DNA from: a bacterium | GTDB taxonomy: Bacteria > Patescibacteria > Dojkabacteria > JAKAPS01 > JAJZLI01 | Assembly: GCA_021805885.1 (NCBI GenBank) | Contig: JAJZDR010000003.1 | Span: 1 to 27,069, forward strand | Direction of reading: 5' to 3' | DNA length: 27,069 nucleotides | Part shown: piece by piece, positions 1-9,093 of the stretch | Layout: every line of letters starts with the position of its first letter | How positions within the stretch are numbered: the stretch's first letter is position 1 | The notes under the pieces: model-generated | Told to the model about the DNA's origin: nothing | The model's input: only the letters and a program-made list of their open reading frames with translations | The model's database searches: none | Program-made: the position numbers and the translations under genes

Positions 1-1
1 T

Positions 2-499
2 ATATCATCCGTTACTTCTAAAACTACAAAAGAAAATAAGGTGTCATATAGAAATTCCTATAAATATGAAGATAAATTTACCGGAGAAAACCTTTTAAAT
101 AGTTTGTCCAAAATAATAAGGTCTTACACCCCAACATATATAATATATCCGAACTTTAAAGACACCCATAAAGACCATTCATATACTTATTTGTTTGTAA
201 AAAAAGCCATAGAAAAAGAGGGTATCAAAGTAAAAGAGCTAACTTATCTTATACATTTTCCGAGGTGGCCACAGTACAGATTAAATAACCATCAAAAATA
301 TGCCACTATCCCAAGAAGAATTAAAGATACAGGGTATTTTCTAAATATTGAACTTAAAGATGAAGAAATTATTATAAAGAAAAAATCGCTACTCTCACAC
401 AAAACTCAAGTAAAACTTATAAAACCTTTCTTTTTAGCTTTCACAAAAAAAAATGAAATTTTTATACTTGAACAAAAAGATAATTTACTCATATCTTAA
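2..499 (+). CDS. PIG-L family deacetylase (LmbE-like), 5'-truncated
   Basis: The reading frame is open from base 2 to the TAA at 497-499 with no stop, so the N-terminal part lies outside the window; the GTG at 41 is an internal codon. The visible C-terminal part contains a YPNFKDTHKDHS segment. This matches the second metal-site region of PIG-L/LmbE N-acetylglucosaminyl deacetylases (D-x-H-x-D-H type, usually D.H.DH). After it come the typical helix, a further beta segment (ELTYLIHFPRWPQ) and a late KKKSLLSHKTQ motif, where the family normally has a K..a...H.SQ segment. The family removes acetyl groups from GlcNAc-type sugars, using zinc. The N-terminal HPDD motif cannot be checked here. The gene converges on the ABC exporter gene and overlaps it by 15 nt. 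Confidence 0.75.
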   Translation: MSSVTSKTTKENKVSYRNSYKYEDKFTGENLLNSLSKIIRSYTPTYIIYPNFKDTHKDHSYTYLFVKKAIEKEGIKVKELTYLIHFPRWPQYRLNNHQKYATIPRRIKDTGYFLNIELKDEEIIIKKKSLLSHKTQVKLIKPFFLAFTKKNEIFILEQKDNLLIS

Positions 500-3052
500 C
501 GCATTCAATGCAGATATTTTAGTAGCTCTTCTAGCTGGATAAATACCCGTAATAAGACCAATAATAACAGATATTATTACAATAACTAATATAAAGGTAA
601 TAGGGATATATGAAACATCTATATATCCTAGTCCCTTATTGATAGCTATAATAGAAAGAACAAGTCCTAAGAGTTTTCCTGCAAGGAATCCTGCCAAAAG
701 ACCTAATATTCCTCCAAATACTGCAATAATCATTGATTCAAGAAGAAATAAATTCTTAATATCTGAAGATTGAATTCCCATAGCCTTCATTAATCCCACT
801 TCTCTGGTTCTCTCCAAAAGTGATATTGTCAAAGTATTAAACATTCCTAATGCTGCTACCATAAGAGCAATAAATCCAAATAATGCGAGAATAATCTGTG
901 CTGTCCCAAAAACACCGTTGATTTGAGATACAGTATCTGCCACAGAACTTGTAGTAAAACCTGCAGATTCAATCTGTTTTCTAACTTTAGCCAAAACCTG
1001 TGTATTTGATACTATTACTATAGCTTCAGAATAATTAGTTATGCCCATAGATCTAAGATTAATAAAAGGTACATAAATCTGAGGAGTGGTATTCCCAGAG
1101 ATTACCCCAACAATTGTATACAAAGTTGGAGTGGATTCTAATTTTTGATTAGAGTTCGTTAAAAGATTAGGGGTAGCAATAAAATAAGATTGTATCTTTT
1201 CCCCTATAGCTGATTTAGTATTTGTGATCCCTAACACTCTAAGCATTGCCTGATTAACTACTATATCTTTAGGCAAACTTTTAGGAATGATAACTTTAGA
1301 GGTTACCTGTCCTTGAATAGGCGCCGCAAGGGATGGGATATTAACAAAAGGTAGAGATGATTTATTGTTAATTATAGGTGAATTCTGTATATTAGTTCCT
1401 AAAGGGGTACTTGGTTTTGTAGTTATAACAATAGGATTAACATTTCTTACTGTCTGAGTACTCAAAAAAAACTTACCATCTAGAAGTTGGATATTTGATG
1501 CTTTAAAATAATTACTTGTAACTCCATAGACTGCCATATTTGAAATTGACCCTTTATAGTTAACTCCTCCAACAACAGATATTATAGGAAGTACTTCTGT
1601 AACATTAGGAATCGCTTTAAAATCATATATAGATTTATCATTGATCTGCTCTTTTCCTCCAACCTGAGTTGTTACATTTGCTTGTTTTAATTGATTTAAT
1701 TTAGCAACCCTCGATATAACAAGCCTCTGAAGTCCATACCCTAAAGACACAAGAAATACTATGGCTCCAATACCAACTACCATTCCCCCAATAGTTACAT
1801 AAGTTCTTGTCTTCTTTGCTTTCAAATTGCTCATTGACAGAGATATTAGAGAAAGTTTACTAATTTCCCCATTTTTATTTCTATCAAAAATATTTGTAGT
1901 TTTCTTATAAATATTTGATAGTACATTGTATATTGGAGAAGAAATGAACCTAGGGAAAAATTTCAATGATAGTATTTTTTTAATACCAATTCCAATAATA
2001 TAAAAGAAAAGTAGTAAAAGAGAGAGCGTCATTTGAGTATTGATATAAATAAATTTCCTTATATCTACCCGTATATGATTAAGTCTGGTTTTAGATTTTT
2101 TAATCTTCAATATGATGTTTATAAATCCTATGATAAGATTTAGAGGAATAACTATTATTTTTAGTAGCATAGTAAGAAGTCCCATAATAGGCTTAAGTAT
2201 GACGGAGTTATATTCCTCCTTTTGAACACTATATGATTTATCCAAACCTTGAAAGTTAAATATTTCCTCTGTTTTTGAAGATTTATCATTTTTATCACTC
2301 TCTATATCAACGGTACCTTTCTTTGATTTAACACTCTTTGTTACCTCCGATTGATCCCTTCCTCTGGACATTCCAATTATATTTCCATCAAACATATGTA
2401 TCGAGACTCCTGCATACTTTGCATACTCTAAATCGTGAGTAACCATAATTATGGTCTTACCTTTTTTATTTAGAAGTCCCATAAGTTCCATTAGTTCTTC
2501 TCCTGCCTTAAAGTCAAGATTTCCAGTTGGCTCATCTGCGATAATAACCTCTGGGTCTGTAATTATTGCTCTAACTAAGGCTATTTTTTGCTGTTGTCCA
2601 GAAGACAATTCTGTTGGTTTATAATTTGCCCACTCTTCCATATGGACATCTTTTAGAATTTCCATCCCTCTTTTTAAAGCATCTTCCTTATCAATACCAA
2701 GGAGTAGGAGGGGGAATATAATATTGTCTAATACGGTCAATGACTGTATCCAATTTGCTTGTTGGTAAACCACGCCTATATTCATTTTCCTAAATTCTGA
2801 TATTTTATCTTCAGAATCAAAACTATATAGATTTTGATCAAGGAAAATAATTTCTCCAAAAGTAGGGGCCTCTAATCCTAATACCGTATGTAGTAAAGTA
2901 GATTTTCCACATCCGGATGGGCCAAATATAACTGCAAATTCACCTTTAAAAAGTTCAAAATTTATATTCTTTAAAACAAAAACCTCCTGTTCTAAAACAT
3001 TAAAACTTTTAGATATATTTTTAACACGTATAATATACTCTTTGTTTTGCAT
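485..3052 (-). CDS. MacB-type ABC exporter, ATPase-permease fusion
   Basis: This 855-aa protein carries an N-terminal LolD/MacB-like ATPase: Walker A GPSGCGKST at 44-52, Q-loop near 97, signature LSSGQQ at 149-154, Walker B IIADEP at 170-175, D-loop near 180 and H-loop H206. A charged linker (about 228-265) follows. Next come hydrophobic segments at about 285-317 and 340-358 that the usual MacB lacks, then the canonical TM1 (about 418-438), a long extracytoplasmic MacB_PCD-like domain with a Pro/Ser/Thr-rich stretch, and an FtsX-type C-terminus with three TM segments from about 718. MacB proteins are usually near 650 aa, so this one is long. MacB-family pumps act as mechanotransmitters for lipoproteins, peptides or toxins; the substrate here is unknown. 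The ATG abuts the stop of the upstream surface protein gene and has a strong AGGAGG ribosome binding site. No MacA-like adaptor is adjacent. Confidence 0.9.
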   Translation of the reverse strand: MQNKEYIIRVKNISKSFNVLEQEVFVLKNINFELFKGEFAVIFGPSGCGKSTLLHTVLGLEAPTFGEIIFLDQNLYSFDSEDKISEFRKMNIGVVYQQANWIQSLTVLDNIIFPLLLLGIDKEDALKRGMEILKDVHMEEWANYKPTELSSGQQQKIALVRAIITDPEVIIADEPTGNLDFKAGEELMELMGLLNKKGKTIIMVTHDLEYAKYAGVSIHMFDGNIIGMSRGRDQSEVTKSVKSKKGTVDIESDKNDKSSKTEEIFNFQGLDKSYSVQKEEYNSVILKPIMGLLTMLLKIIVIPLNLIIGFINIILKIKKSKTRLNHIRVDIRKFIYINTQMTLSLLLLFFYIIGIGIKKILSLKFFPRFISSPIYNVLSNIYKKTTNIFDRNKNGEISKLSLISLSMSNLKAKKTRTYVTIGGMVVGIGAIVFLVSLGYGLQRLVISRVAKLNQLKQANVTTQVGGKEQINDKSIYDFKAIPNVTEVLPIISVVGGVNYKGSISNMAVYGVTSNYFKASNIQLLDGKFFLSTQTVRNVNPIVITTKPSTPLGTNIQNSPIINNKSSLPFVNIPSLAAPIQGQVTSKVIIPKSLPKDIVVNQAMLRVLGITNTKSAIGEKIQSYFIATPNLLTNSNQKLESTPTLYTIVGVISGNTTPQIYVPFINLRSMGITNYSEAIVIVSNTQVLAKVRKQIESAGFTTSSVADTVSQINGVFGTAQIILALFGFIALMVAALGMFNTLTISLLERTREVGLMKAMGIQSSDIKNLFLLESMIIAVFGGILGLLAGFLAGKLLGLVLSIIAINKGLGYIDVSYIPITFILVIVIISVIIGLITGIYPARRATKISALNALRYE

Positions 3053-6000
3053 TTATAATCCTCCTAAAAATCCGAAGGCCTGACCCAGATTTGATACAAC
3101 AAGTGTCAAGGCACTTTGAGCTGCCTTAGGTGTAATTGTTACAGTATCTATAGAGTATCCTCTATTACCAGATTGATCAACAGATATAGCTTTTAGATGG
3201 TAAACCTGAGAAGGAATAAGATTTGATATTACAACTAAGTGGTTTAATACTGAACGAGTAGATTCTTGAGTCTTTTGAGAATAGGATGATCCAGCACCAA
3301 CCCCAAACTCTACTTGAGATGTCGATGGCGTGTCTGTAGTCCACGAAACAACAAGTTGGTCATTGGATGATGATGACTGCGAAACTTCTCCTTGAACATT
3401 TAAACCCGTTATTAGTGGCGGCATAGTATTTGTAGCTGTGGTAAATGTTTGAGTATATGAAGATGCTTGATTCCCCATCTTATCAACACCTTTGACAATT
3501 AGATTGTATGTTGTTTTTGAATTTAAGCCCTGTAAAAACATCTGATGAGCTCCACTTTGCAATGTAATATTAATTTTATTTTGAGTTTGAGAAGTATTTC
3601 CTGATGGCCAATATGTAATAATTGATGATACTGGAGTATTTGAATTCCAAGTTACCATTACTGTTGGAATCACTGTATCTGAAACCTGTGCCAAGCTAAC
3701 ATTGGTTATCTTTGGGGCCGGCAATGTCACTAAGTCTGCATAATTATCACTGTAGAATACATTTCCACTTGAATCCTGCATAACTATTCTATAGTTATAT
3801 GAAGTTCCGGATGATAAATTTGTTATAGGTACAGAATATGTACTGGTTGTAGGAGATGTTGCAACACTCACAGTACCTCCATATGAAGTTGTAGGTCCGT
3901 ATTCAATAGTTGCTTGTACGGCATTTGATATACTGAACGTAACATACCCACTATATAAAGATACATTTGTGACATGAACATTACTAACCTGAGGCGGAGG
4001 ACTAGTGGTAAATGAAGATTCATAGGAAGTACCAGTGTTTCCATCAGTATCTGTCCATAAAGCTTTATAATAGTATGTAGTACCGGGAGATAGACTTGTT
4101 AGGGTTATACTATGATAAGTTACTTGAGTAGGAACCGAAGGTTCTGTTTGATAAAAATTTGTAGGAGACAGGCCATATTGTATCTTGGAATCACCATCTC
4201 TATTGGTAGACCAAGAAATTGTTGCAGATTGATCAGTTAGATTTGACACATTTGGTCCTGCTTCTAATATTGGAGGAGTCGTGTATCTCCCTGTTGGGGT
4301 TATTGATACTGTGTAAGAATCTGATGAGAATGCTCCCGCTCCATCCTCGGCAATCACATAGTAATAATACAACGCTGATTGAGGCGTATTATCAACATAT
4401 GATAAACCCAAGGTCGATCCCACTTCTGTAAAATCCACATTATTAGAAGACCTGTAAATTAGATATTGTAGATTACCAGCTCCCTGATACACTGGAGCAA
4501 TCCAAGTAAGAGTGACATTCCACTTTTGCTGAGCTTTAATTGATGAATCTGTAGCTATTAGATTACCAACCGGATCAGGATTAGTTGAATTTAGTGTAAA
4601 AGTACCAGATATATAGTTTGAAGGAGAATAGTCGGGTGGCGAAGAATTATCTATTGCCACAACATATACTGTATTTACTCCTCTTCTCACATTTGCAAAA
4701 GATGTAGAGGATACATTGGTGCTATTTCCGTTATTTATATACTCCCCAGGGTTGCTCTGCATGGTAGCTAAGGTCTGAGGAGGCACAGTATTTATCATAT
4801 AGTAGTAACCAGCAACACTCTTTCCCGTTGCTGCAGTAGCCCCTGACCATGATAAAGAAAAGTAGTTTGTTGTACTAGTTGTAGGGTTTATTGTAACACC
4901 AATGTTAGTAGTAAATGTTGGTGCAGCACCCCCATAATTTATACTACACGTACGATACGTAGATGGTGTTGACACACCTCCAGCAATACTCACGGTTCTA
5001 AAATATATGACATTGGATCCAATAACAATATTAGAACTATCTGAAGTTGGAAGGCTCATCGATGATTGACTTGTAGGTATATATGGAATACCACCTATTA
5101 TACTATCTGTAGTTGTACCCTCCCAAGCCCCCGTAGATGAGTTTATCTGATACTGCCACCCCAATACTCCAGAGTACGAATCTGAGGATGCATTAGACCC
5201 GGTCGTAGGCCAAGAGAATGTCATATTTTGAATATTAGAAAAATTTCCTCCTGCACATGAAATATATGAAACATTTACTGGAGGAGTTCCCTCGTAGTAA
5301 AAACTAAATGTTACTGGAGTAGTGTCTACATTATTGTTGTTATCTATTGCCGATATACTAAAATAGTATGGAGAGTTAGATGATGTTAACCAGGTAGACC
5401 CTTGATATGCACTCGAAGAGAGATCTATATATGAACTAGATATTATGAATTGACAAGTATTGCCTGTAGTTGATAAAGGAGAAGTCCCTAAAAGTCCCTC
5501 TGTAATAGATGGATTCCCACTAGGATCAGTCCCAAGATACAGACAATATCCTTTCATCCCAGATTGAGAATCTGCTCCTGGTGTCCATGAAAAGTATGGT
5601 CCTGCAGAATTATCCCAACCTCCAGATGCTATATTGTATCCACCGCTTGGAGACGTAGACATAACTATAGCCGATGCATTCGGGGAAGGAGGAGTATTAT
5701 CTTGAGCATAATAGACAGTAAAGCTGGATAGCGTTGGAGTCACTCCCGTATTTTGAGAAAATTCTATATTAACTTGTACATACTGATCTGCAGGTACACC
5801 TAAAGAATCTAATTGTGACATTGTGGCTGAGAACGTGGTTCCGGAAGATACCGTACCAAGCGTGTAATATGAAGCTGAAGATAATGCAGATACTGTAGAA
5901 GCTGATCTTATCTGGAATGTTATTGTTTGACCACTTGCTACAGATCCTACTGTAGCAGAAAATGCAGTCGAAGTTGAAGTAGAGCCATCTCCCCATCCCC

Positions 6001-7417
6001 CATTCCATATCGTATTTATTACACTGCTCCCCAAAGGGGAAGTCCATGATCCGGAGGAAGCTAGCGTTGGTGTCTCACTTCCAAGGGTTATCGTAGGTTC
6101 TGGAGAAGAGTATTGACGAACAAGTATATATCCCGGATAATTTAAAGTGGCATAGCCATAATTGTTATAAATATTAGATATTTGTGTCTGAGAAAGTACT
6201 TGTGAGTAAACACTTACATCTTCAATTATTCCAGTTAAATATGCATTAACCCCATTTGGCCTTGCCCCAGGAATATATGTTGACCAATAATCATAGATAC
6301 CCGATGGCGAATATTGCCCTGTTCCACTGGCAACAGCAACTCCGTCCACATATAAAATTTCCTCTCCACCGCCACTTGGGGTATATGTAATAGTTAAATA
6401 ATGCCAACCAGTTGTTGTAGTGTAACTCAAAGGTATATTTCCGTTAACCTGCCAAAGCCACCCATAGATTGTAGTGCCATTAATGCTTAAAAATGGCATA
6501 TTCCAATTACCAGGAGGGTCAGAAGCTGTAATTCCAACTATTGGGCCATTAGTAGTTGAAGTAACATCGACCCATGCACTGGCAGTAAGAGGATTATTCC
6601 CTCCAAAATAGGTCCCTATAGGCGCTTCAATATAGTCACTACTACCACCATTAAGGCTTCTCGCATTCCCAAATTTACCTGTAACTACGGTTGTACCATA
6701 CGCAGTCCCTGTATTTGAGTTACCAGAATAATCATTTATTATCTGCCCAGAAGATTCATTCATAGGCCAATCACCTATTAATCCCGATATTTCACCCAAA
6801 AAAGTATTGGTTATTGAAGATTGAGCTACGTCTGTTGATGGTCCCCCATAATACATATAAATAGTTTTTGTAGAAGATGCCGGGATGGAAGGAACTTGTA
6901 CCCATATTTTTGTTCCAGTATTGTTACAATTCTCAATCCAATAATTAGTAAGATTTGTTGTCTGATTGGAATCTCTGAACCTGAGATCTCTACAGTCAGA
7001 TTGTAATTTTCCAGCTGTTATAAGGGATGCCGTGTTAACAGTAACTAGTACTTGATAGTTGGTAAGTGTATTCGAATTTCCAGTATTGTTTATTGTTATT
7101 GGGATATAATACTGTGTTCCATCTGGACCTGCACTTCCACCAGCAAGTTCAATACTTGAAGGAGTTCCAGATCCTACAATCTGTGTTTGAGATAAAGTCC
7201 CTGTTTGGAATTGACTTGAAGTATTATATGTTACAGCCCCCTGAGATGTAGCAAAAGCTTTTGGTAGCAAACCTGATAAAGTTATATATACTCCAAAAAC
7301 CATTCCTAATATAATAGCTACCAATATAATAAAATTCATTTCCCATTTTGATATTGAAACCCTTTTTTTTAGAGTACTTTGTATATTTATATATGAAAAA
7401 AATTTTTTTATATTCAT
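3053..7417 (-). CDS. Giant secreted surface protein: DUF2341, LamG and FN3 domains
   Basis: This 1454-aa protein has a basic N-terminus and a TM/signal segment (about 28-50) followed by an A-F-A signal-peptidase-like site at 54-56. Residues about 100-192 match DUF2341 (YYIPITINNT... IYMYYGG). Residues about 213-420 form a concanavalin-A/LamG-like fold (WPMNESSG...DYSGNSNTGTAYG, then LYVDGVAVASG). A long Ser/Thr/Gly/Tyr-rich region with DNTPPSP-type Ig-like segments follows. Several FN3-like domains occupy roughly 980-1440 (for example SLSPGTTYYYKALWTDTDGN). The C-terminus has no LPXTG or obvious anchor and ends in the hydrophobic tail SNLGQAFGFLGGL. DUF2341 and LamG proteins are common on cell surfaces and often bind glycans or act in adhesion, so host or surface attachment is inferred. 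It is first in a two-gene operon with the MacB-like exporter, with zero spacing. Confidence 0.88.
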   Translation of the reverse strand: MNIKKFFSYINIQSTLKKRVSISKWEMNFIILVAIILGMVFGVYITLSGLLPKAFATSQGAVTYNTSSQFQTGTLSQTQIVGSGTPSSIELAGGSAGPDGTQYYIPITINNTGNSNTLTNYQVLVTVNTASLITAGKLQSDCRDLRFRDSNQTTNLTNYWIENCNNTGTKIWVQVPSIPASSTKTIYMYYGGPSTDVAQSSITNTFLGEISGLIGDWPMNESSGQIINDYSGNSNTGTAYGTTVVTGKFGNARSLNGGSSDYIEAPIGTYFGGNNPLTASAWVDVTSTTNGPIVGITASDPPGNWNMPFLSINGTTIYGWLWQVNGNIPLSYTTTTGWHYLTITYTPSGGGEEILYVDGVAVASGTGQYSPSGIYDYWSTYIPGARPNGVNAYLTGIIEDVSVYSQVLSQTQISNIYNNYGYATLNYPGYILVRQYSSPEPTITLGSETPTLASSGSWTSPLGSSVINTIWNGGWGDGSTSTSTAFSATVGSVASGQTITFQIRSASTVSALSSASYYTLGTVSSGTTFSATMSQLDSLGVPADQYVQVNIEFSQNTGVTPTLSSFTVYYAQDNTPPSPNASAIVMSTSPSGGYNIASGGWDNSAGPYFSWTPGADSQSGMKGYCLYLGTDPSGNPSITEGLLGTSPLSTTGNTCQFIISSSYIDLSSSAYQGSTWLTSSNSPYYFSISAIDNNNNVDTTPVTFSFYYEGTPPVNVSYISCAGGNFSNIQNMTFSWPTTGSNASSDSYSGVLGWQYQINSSTGAWEGTTTDSIIGGIPYIPTSQSSMSLPTSDSSNIVIGSNVIYFRTVSIAGGVSTPSTYRTCSINYGGAAPTFTTNIGVTINPTTSTTNYFSLSWSGATAATGKSVAGYYYMINTVPPQTLATMQSNPGEYINNGNSTNVSSTSFANVRRGVNTVYVVAIDNSSPPDYSPSNYISGTFTLNSTNPDPVGNLIATDSSIKAQQKWNVTLTWIAPVYQGAGNLQYLIYRSSNNVDFTEVGSTLGLSYVDNTPQSALYYYYVIAEDGAGAFSSDSYTVSITPTGRYTTPPILEAGPNVSNLTDQSATISWSTNRDGDSKIQYGLSPTNFYQTEPSVPTQVTYHSITLTSLSPGTTYYYKALWTDTDGNTGTSYESSFTTSPPPQVSNVHVTNVSLYSGYVTFSISNAVQATIEYGPTTSYGGTVSVATSPTTSTYSVPITNLSSGTSYNYRIVMQDSSGNVFYSDNYADLVTLPAPKITNVSLAQVSDTVIPTVMVTWNSNTPVSSIITYWPSGNTSQTQNKINITLQSGAHQMFLQGLNSKTTYNLIVKGVDKMGNQASSYTQTFTTATNTMPPLITGLNVQGEVSQSSSSNDQLVVSWTTDTPSTSQVEFGVGAGSSYSQKTQESTRSVLNHLVVISNLIPSQVYHLKAISVDQSGNRGYSIDTVTITPKAAQSALTLVVSNLGQAFGFLGGL
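3060..3065 (-). promoter_or_regulatory. Strong Shine-Dalgarno AGGAGG for the ABC exporter
   Basis: On the minus strand AGGAGG stands 7 nt before the exporter ATG and lies inside the last codons of the upstream surface protein gene. It is the clearest full-length ribosome binding site in the window, where most starts have none. It probably supports reinitiation after the ribosome ends the 1454-aa protein at the TAA directly before the ATG. Confidence 0.8.
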
Positions 7418-7450
7418 AGAACAACCCCACCACTAATAATGACTAACTCC

Positions 7451-7478
7451 ATTATTCATGATGAATAAGAAAAATACA
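7451..7478 (-). promoter_or_regulatory. Possible promoter of the surface protein/ABC operon
   Basis: On the minus strand TTGTAT is followed after 16 nt by AATAAT, 33 nt before the ATG at 7417. This leaves a leader of about 26 nt containing GGTGGGG, a possible weak ribosome binding site. The -35 match is poor. Confidence 0.3.
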
Positions 7479-7501
7479 ATAGCAGTCTTATTAATTATTT
7501 T

Positions 7502-8989
7502 TTATAAGGCAAGAATGAATAGTATGTATGGTAAATACAAAACACCATCTTTTATTGTAGGTTCAAAATCTTTTGTAAGAATTATTTGTTTAGAAAATCC
7601 AAATTTTTTTGAAAGAGTTAAAAAAGCTCTTTTATATTTTACATTAATACCTATTTTATCCACAGAATATGAAAGGATAAAGTCTACTTCCTTTTCTCTA
7701 TCTCTAAAATATTCTATAGACACAGCATCAGATTTTTGCAACATAGAAAGAAGAACAATATTCTCAAGATATTTATCAAAAAGATCTGGATTTGATAGTA
7801 TTTCTTCAAGTTTTATCTTTAAGATACTATTCCTTATTCCCATATCAATTAAAAATACTTTTATATTTGATACCTTATTTATGTTTGCACCATATTTTGA
7901 AAGAGTTAATATTAAGTTAGATTCTCTAAGGAGAGATATATATCTTTCCAATGTTTCTCTATGAAGACCAGTTTCTCTTACAAGCTCGTTTAGAGAGTAT
8001 TCTTCTGAAGGCATGGATGCAAAAAGAAAAAATAAATTTGCTAAAGATGATGTATTTTTTATATCCTCTAGAATGTAGATATCCTCCAACAATACTTTTT
8101 CAATTTGTGTCTGATATAAATATTCATATTGTAGTGCAGTATCACCAATTTCCCACCCTTCTATAAATCCTCCTATGATAAGATATTGTTCAAATAGAAT
8201 ATAAAGTTCATCGGAAAATAAGCCTAGTGCCAGAGATACTCTTTCAAATGTATCTAAAATTTGAGATGATGGTAGGTTAAATAAAGTTTCTCCAAACTTT
8301 TGTATCAAAACAAGGTTTTTTGAAATTTGTTCTTTAACCTCAATATCTAGAGTATCATCAAAAGATATTTTAAATGATACAAATTCAGAAAAAGAAAATG
8401 GGTATATTTTAAAATTTTTTATTCTACCAGCCAAAGATTCTTTACTTTTTGATACTATTGAAGAAGAAACAGATCCTGATATTATAAATTTTATATTATA
8501 TCTATTGGATCTGGATCCGTTATCATAATACTTCTTTAAAAAAAGTTCCCAGTCCTCAAATTTATGAATTTCGTCTATTAAAAAATAAACTTTTTCTTTA
8601 TCAGAGATCTGTGTTGCCCCATCTGTTATCTTTTTTAAAAGATAGTATTTCTCATAAATTGAAAGTATTTTATCAAAAAATATGGGATCTCCTCTTTTTG
8701 AAAATATGTAAGGATCATCCATTGAAAGATAAACTATATTCAAAGGTGAGACATTTTCAATAATTACAAGATCAGAAACAAGTTGTTTTATAATCGTAGT
8801 TTTCCCTACTCTTCTTGGTCCGGTGATTGATACTATCTGCCTTAATGAGGTAACACTTGTAAATATATCGTCATATACAAATCTTCTAAACAGCGGAGTA
8901 TTTAGTGAGGAGTTTTTATTTTTCCACCAAGGATTATAAAACTCAAGAGTTTTCCTTATTATCTGGTCTTCTAAATCTAGACTTGCCAT
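7502..8989 (-). CDS. AAA+ ATPase with DUF4143 C-terminal domain
   Basis: This 495-aa protein has the layout of the AAA_14/DUF4143 family. The motifs are Walker A GPRRVGKTT at 57-65, Walker B VYFLIDEIH at 134-142 and sensor-1-like IISGS at 169-173. A winged-helix-like segment lies at about 329-360 (YSLNELVRETGLHRETLERY). The C-terminus has REKEVDFIL at 431-439, then GINVKYK at 447-453. In most members the last motif reads E-V-K, forming a PD-(D/E)XK-like fold. Here the Glu is Asn (N449), which suggests no nuclease activity. The family is widespread and expanded in archaea, CPR and gut bacteria, and its role is mostly unknown. The gene stands alone with its own promoter. A GGATCTGGATCC unit (8508-8519) encodes a GSRS linker between Walker B and sensor 1. 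Confidence 0.88.
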   Translation of the reverse strand: MASLDLEDQIIRKTLEFYNPWWKNKNSSLNTPLFRRFVYDDIFTSVTSLRQIVSITGPRRVGKTTIIKQLVSDLVIIENVSPLNIVYLSMDDPYIFSKRGDPIFFDKILSIYEKYYLLKKITDGATQISDKEKVYFLIDEIHKFEDWELFLKKYYDNGSRSNRYNIKFIISGSVSSSIVSKSKESLAGRIKNFKIYPFSFSEFVSFKISFDDTLDIEVKEQISKNLVLIQKFGETLFNLPSSQILDTFERVSLALGLFSDELYILFEQYLIIGGFIEGWEIGDTALQYEYLYQTQIEKVLLEDIYILEDIKNTSSLANLFFLFASMPSEEYSLNELVRETGLHRETLERYISLLRESNLILTLSKYGANINKVSNIKVFLIDMGIRNSILKIKLEEILSNPDLFDKYLENIVLLSMLQKSDAVSIEYFRDREKEVDFILSYSVDKIGINVKYKRAFLTLSKKFGFSKQIILTKDFEPTIKDGVLYLPYILFILAL

Positions 8990-8996
8990 ACAACAT

Positions 8997-9025
8997 ATTT
9001 AACAGAGAACCATATAATATTGCAA
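8997..9025 (-). promoter_or_regulatory. Promoter of the DUF4143 ATPase, probably leaderless
   Basis: On the minus strand TTGCAA (9020-9025) and TTAAAT (8997-9002) are 17 nt apart. The -10 box ends 7 nt before the ATG at 8989, so transcription would start at or next to the start codon. No Shine-Dalgarno sequence is present. Confidence 0.5.
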
Positions 9026-9058
9026 GTTTTAAATATATACATTTAATTATATACTACC

Positions 9059-9086
9059 ACATAAAAATGTTTACATATTTTTATGT
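9059..9086 (-). terminator. AT-rich hairpin downstream of ndh
   Basis: Perfect 10-bp inverted arms (ACATAAAAAT and ATTTTTATGT) flank an 8-nt loop, 7 nt past the ndh stop. It could end ndh transcription, but it has almost no G/C and no proper U-tract, so it may instead be a 3'-end stabiliser or a chance AT palindrome. Confidence 0.35.
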
Positions 9087-9093
9087 TCAAACA

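Noticed and set aside
3120..7200. FN3-rich protein as a chitinase or other glycoside hydrolase
   Set aside because: FN3 and LamG domains often accompany hydrolases, but no catalytic domain motif is visible in the 1454 residues.
7458..7964. Open frame of 168 codons on the plus strand
   Set aside because: It lies antisense to the DUF4143 ATPase gene, has no family motif, and is explained by the AT-rich composition of the real gene on the other strand.
9020..9033. Mobile element boundary or attachment site in the AT-rich gaps
   Set aside because: No integrase, transposase, tRNA gene or matching direct repeat was found in the window.
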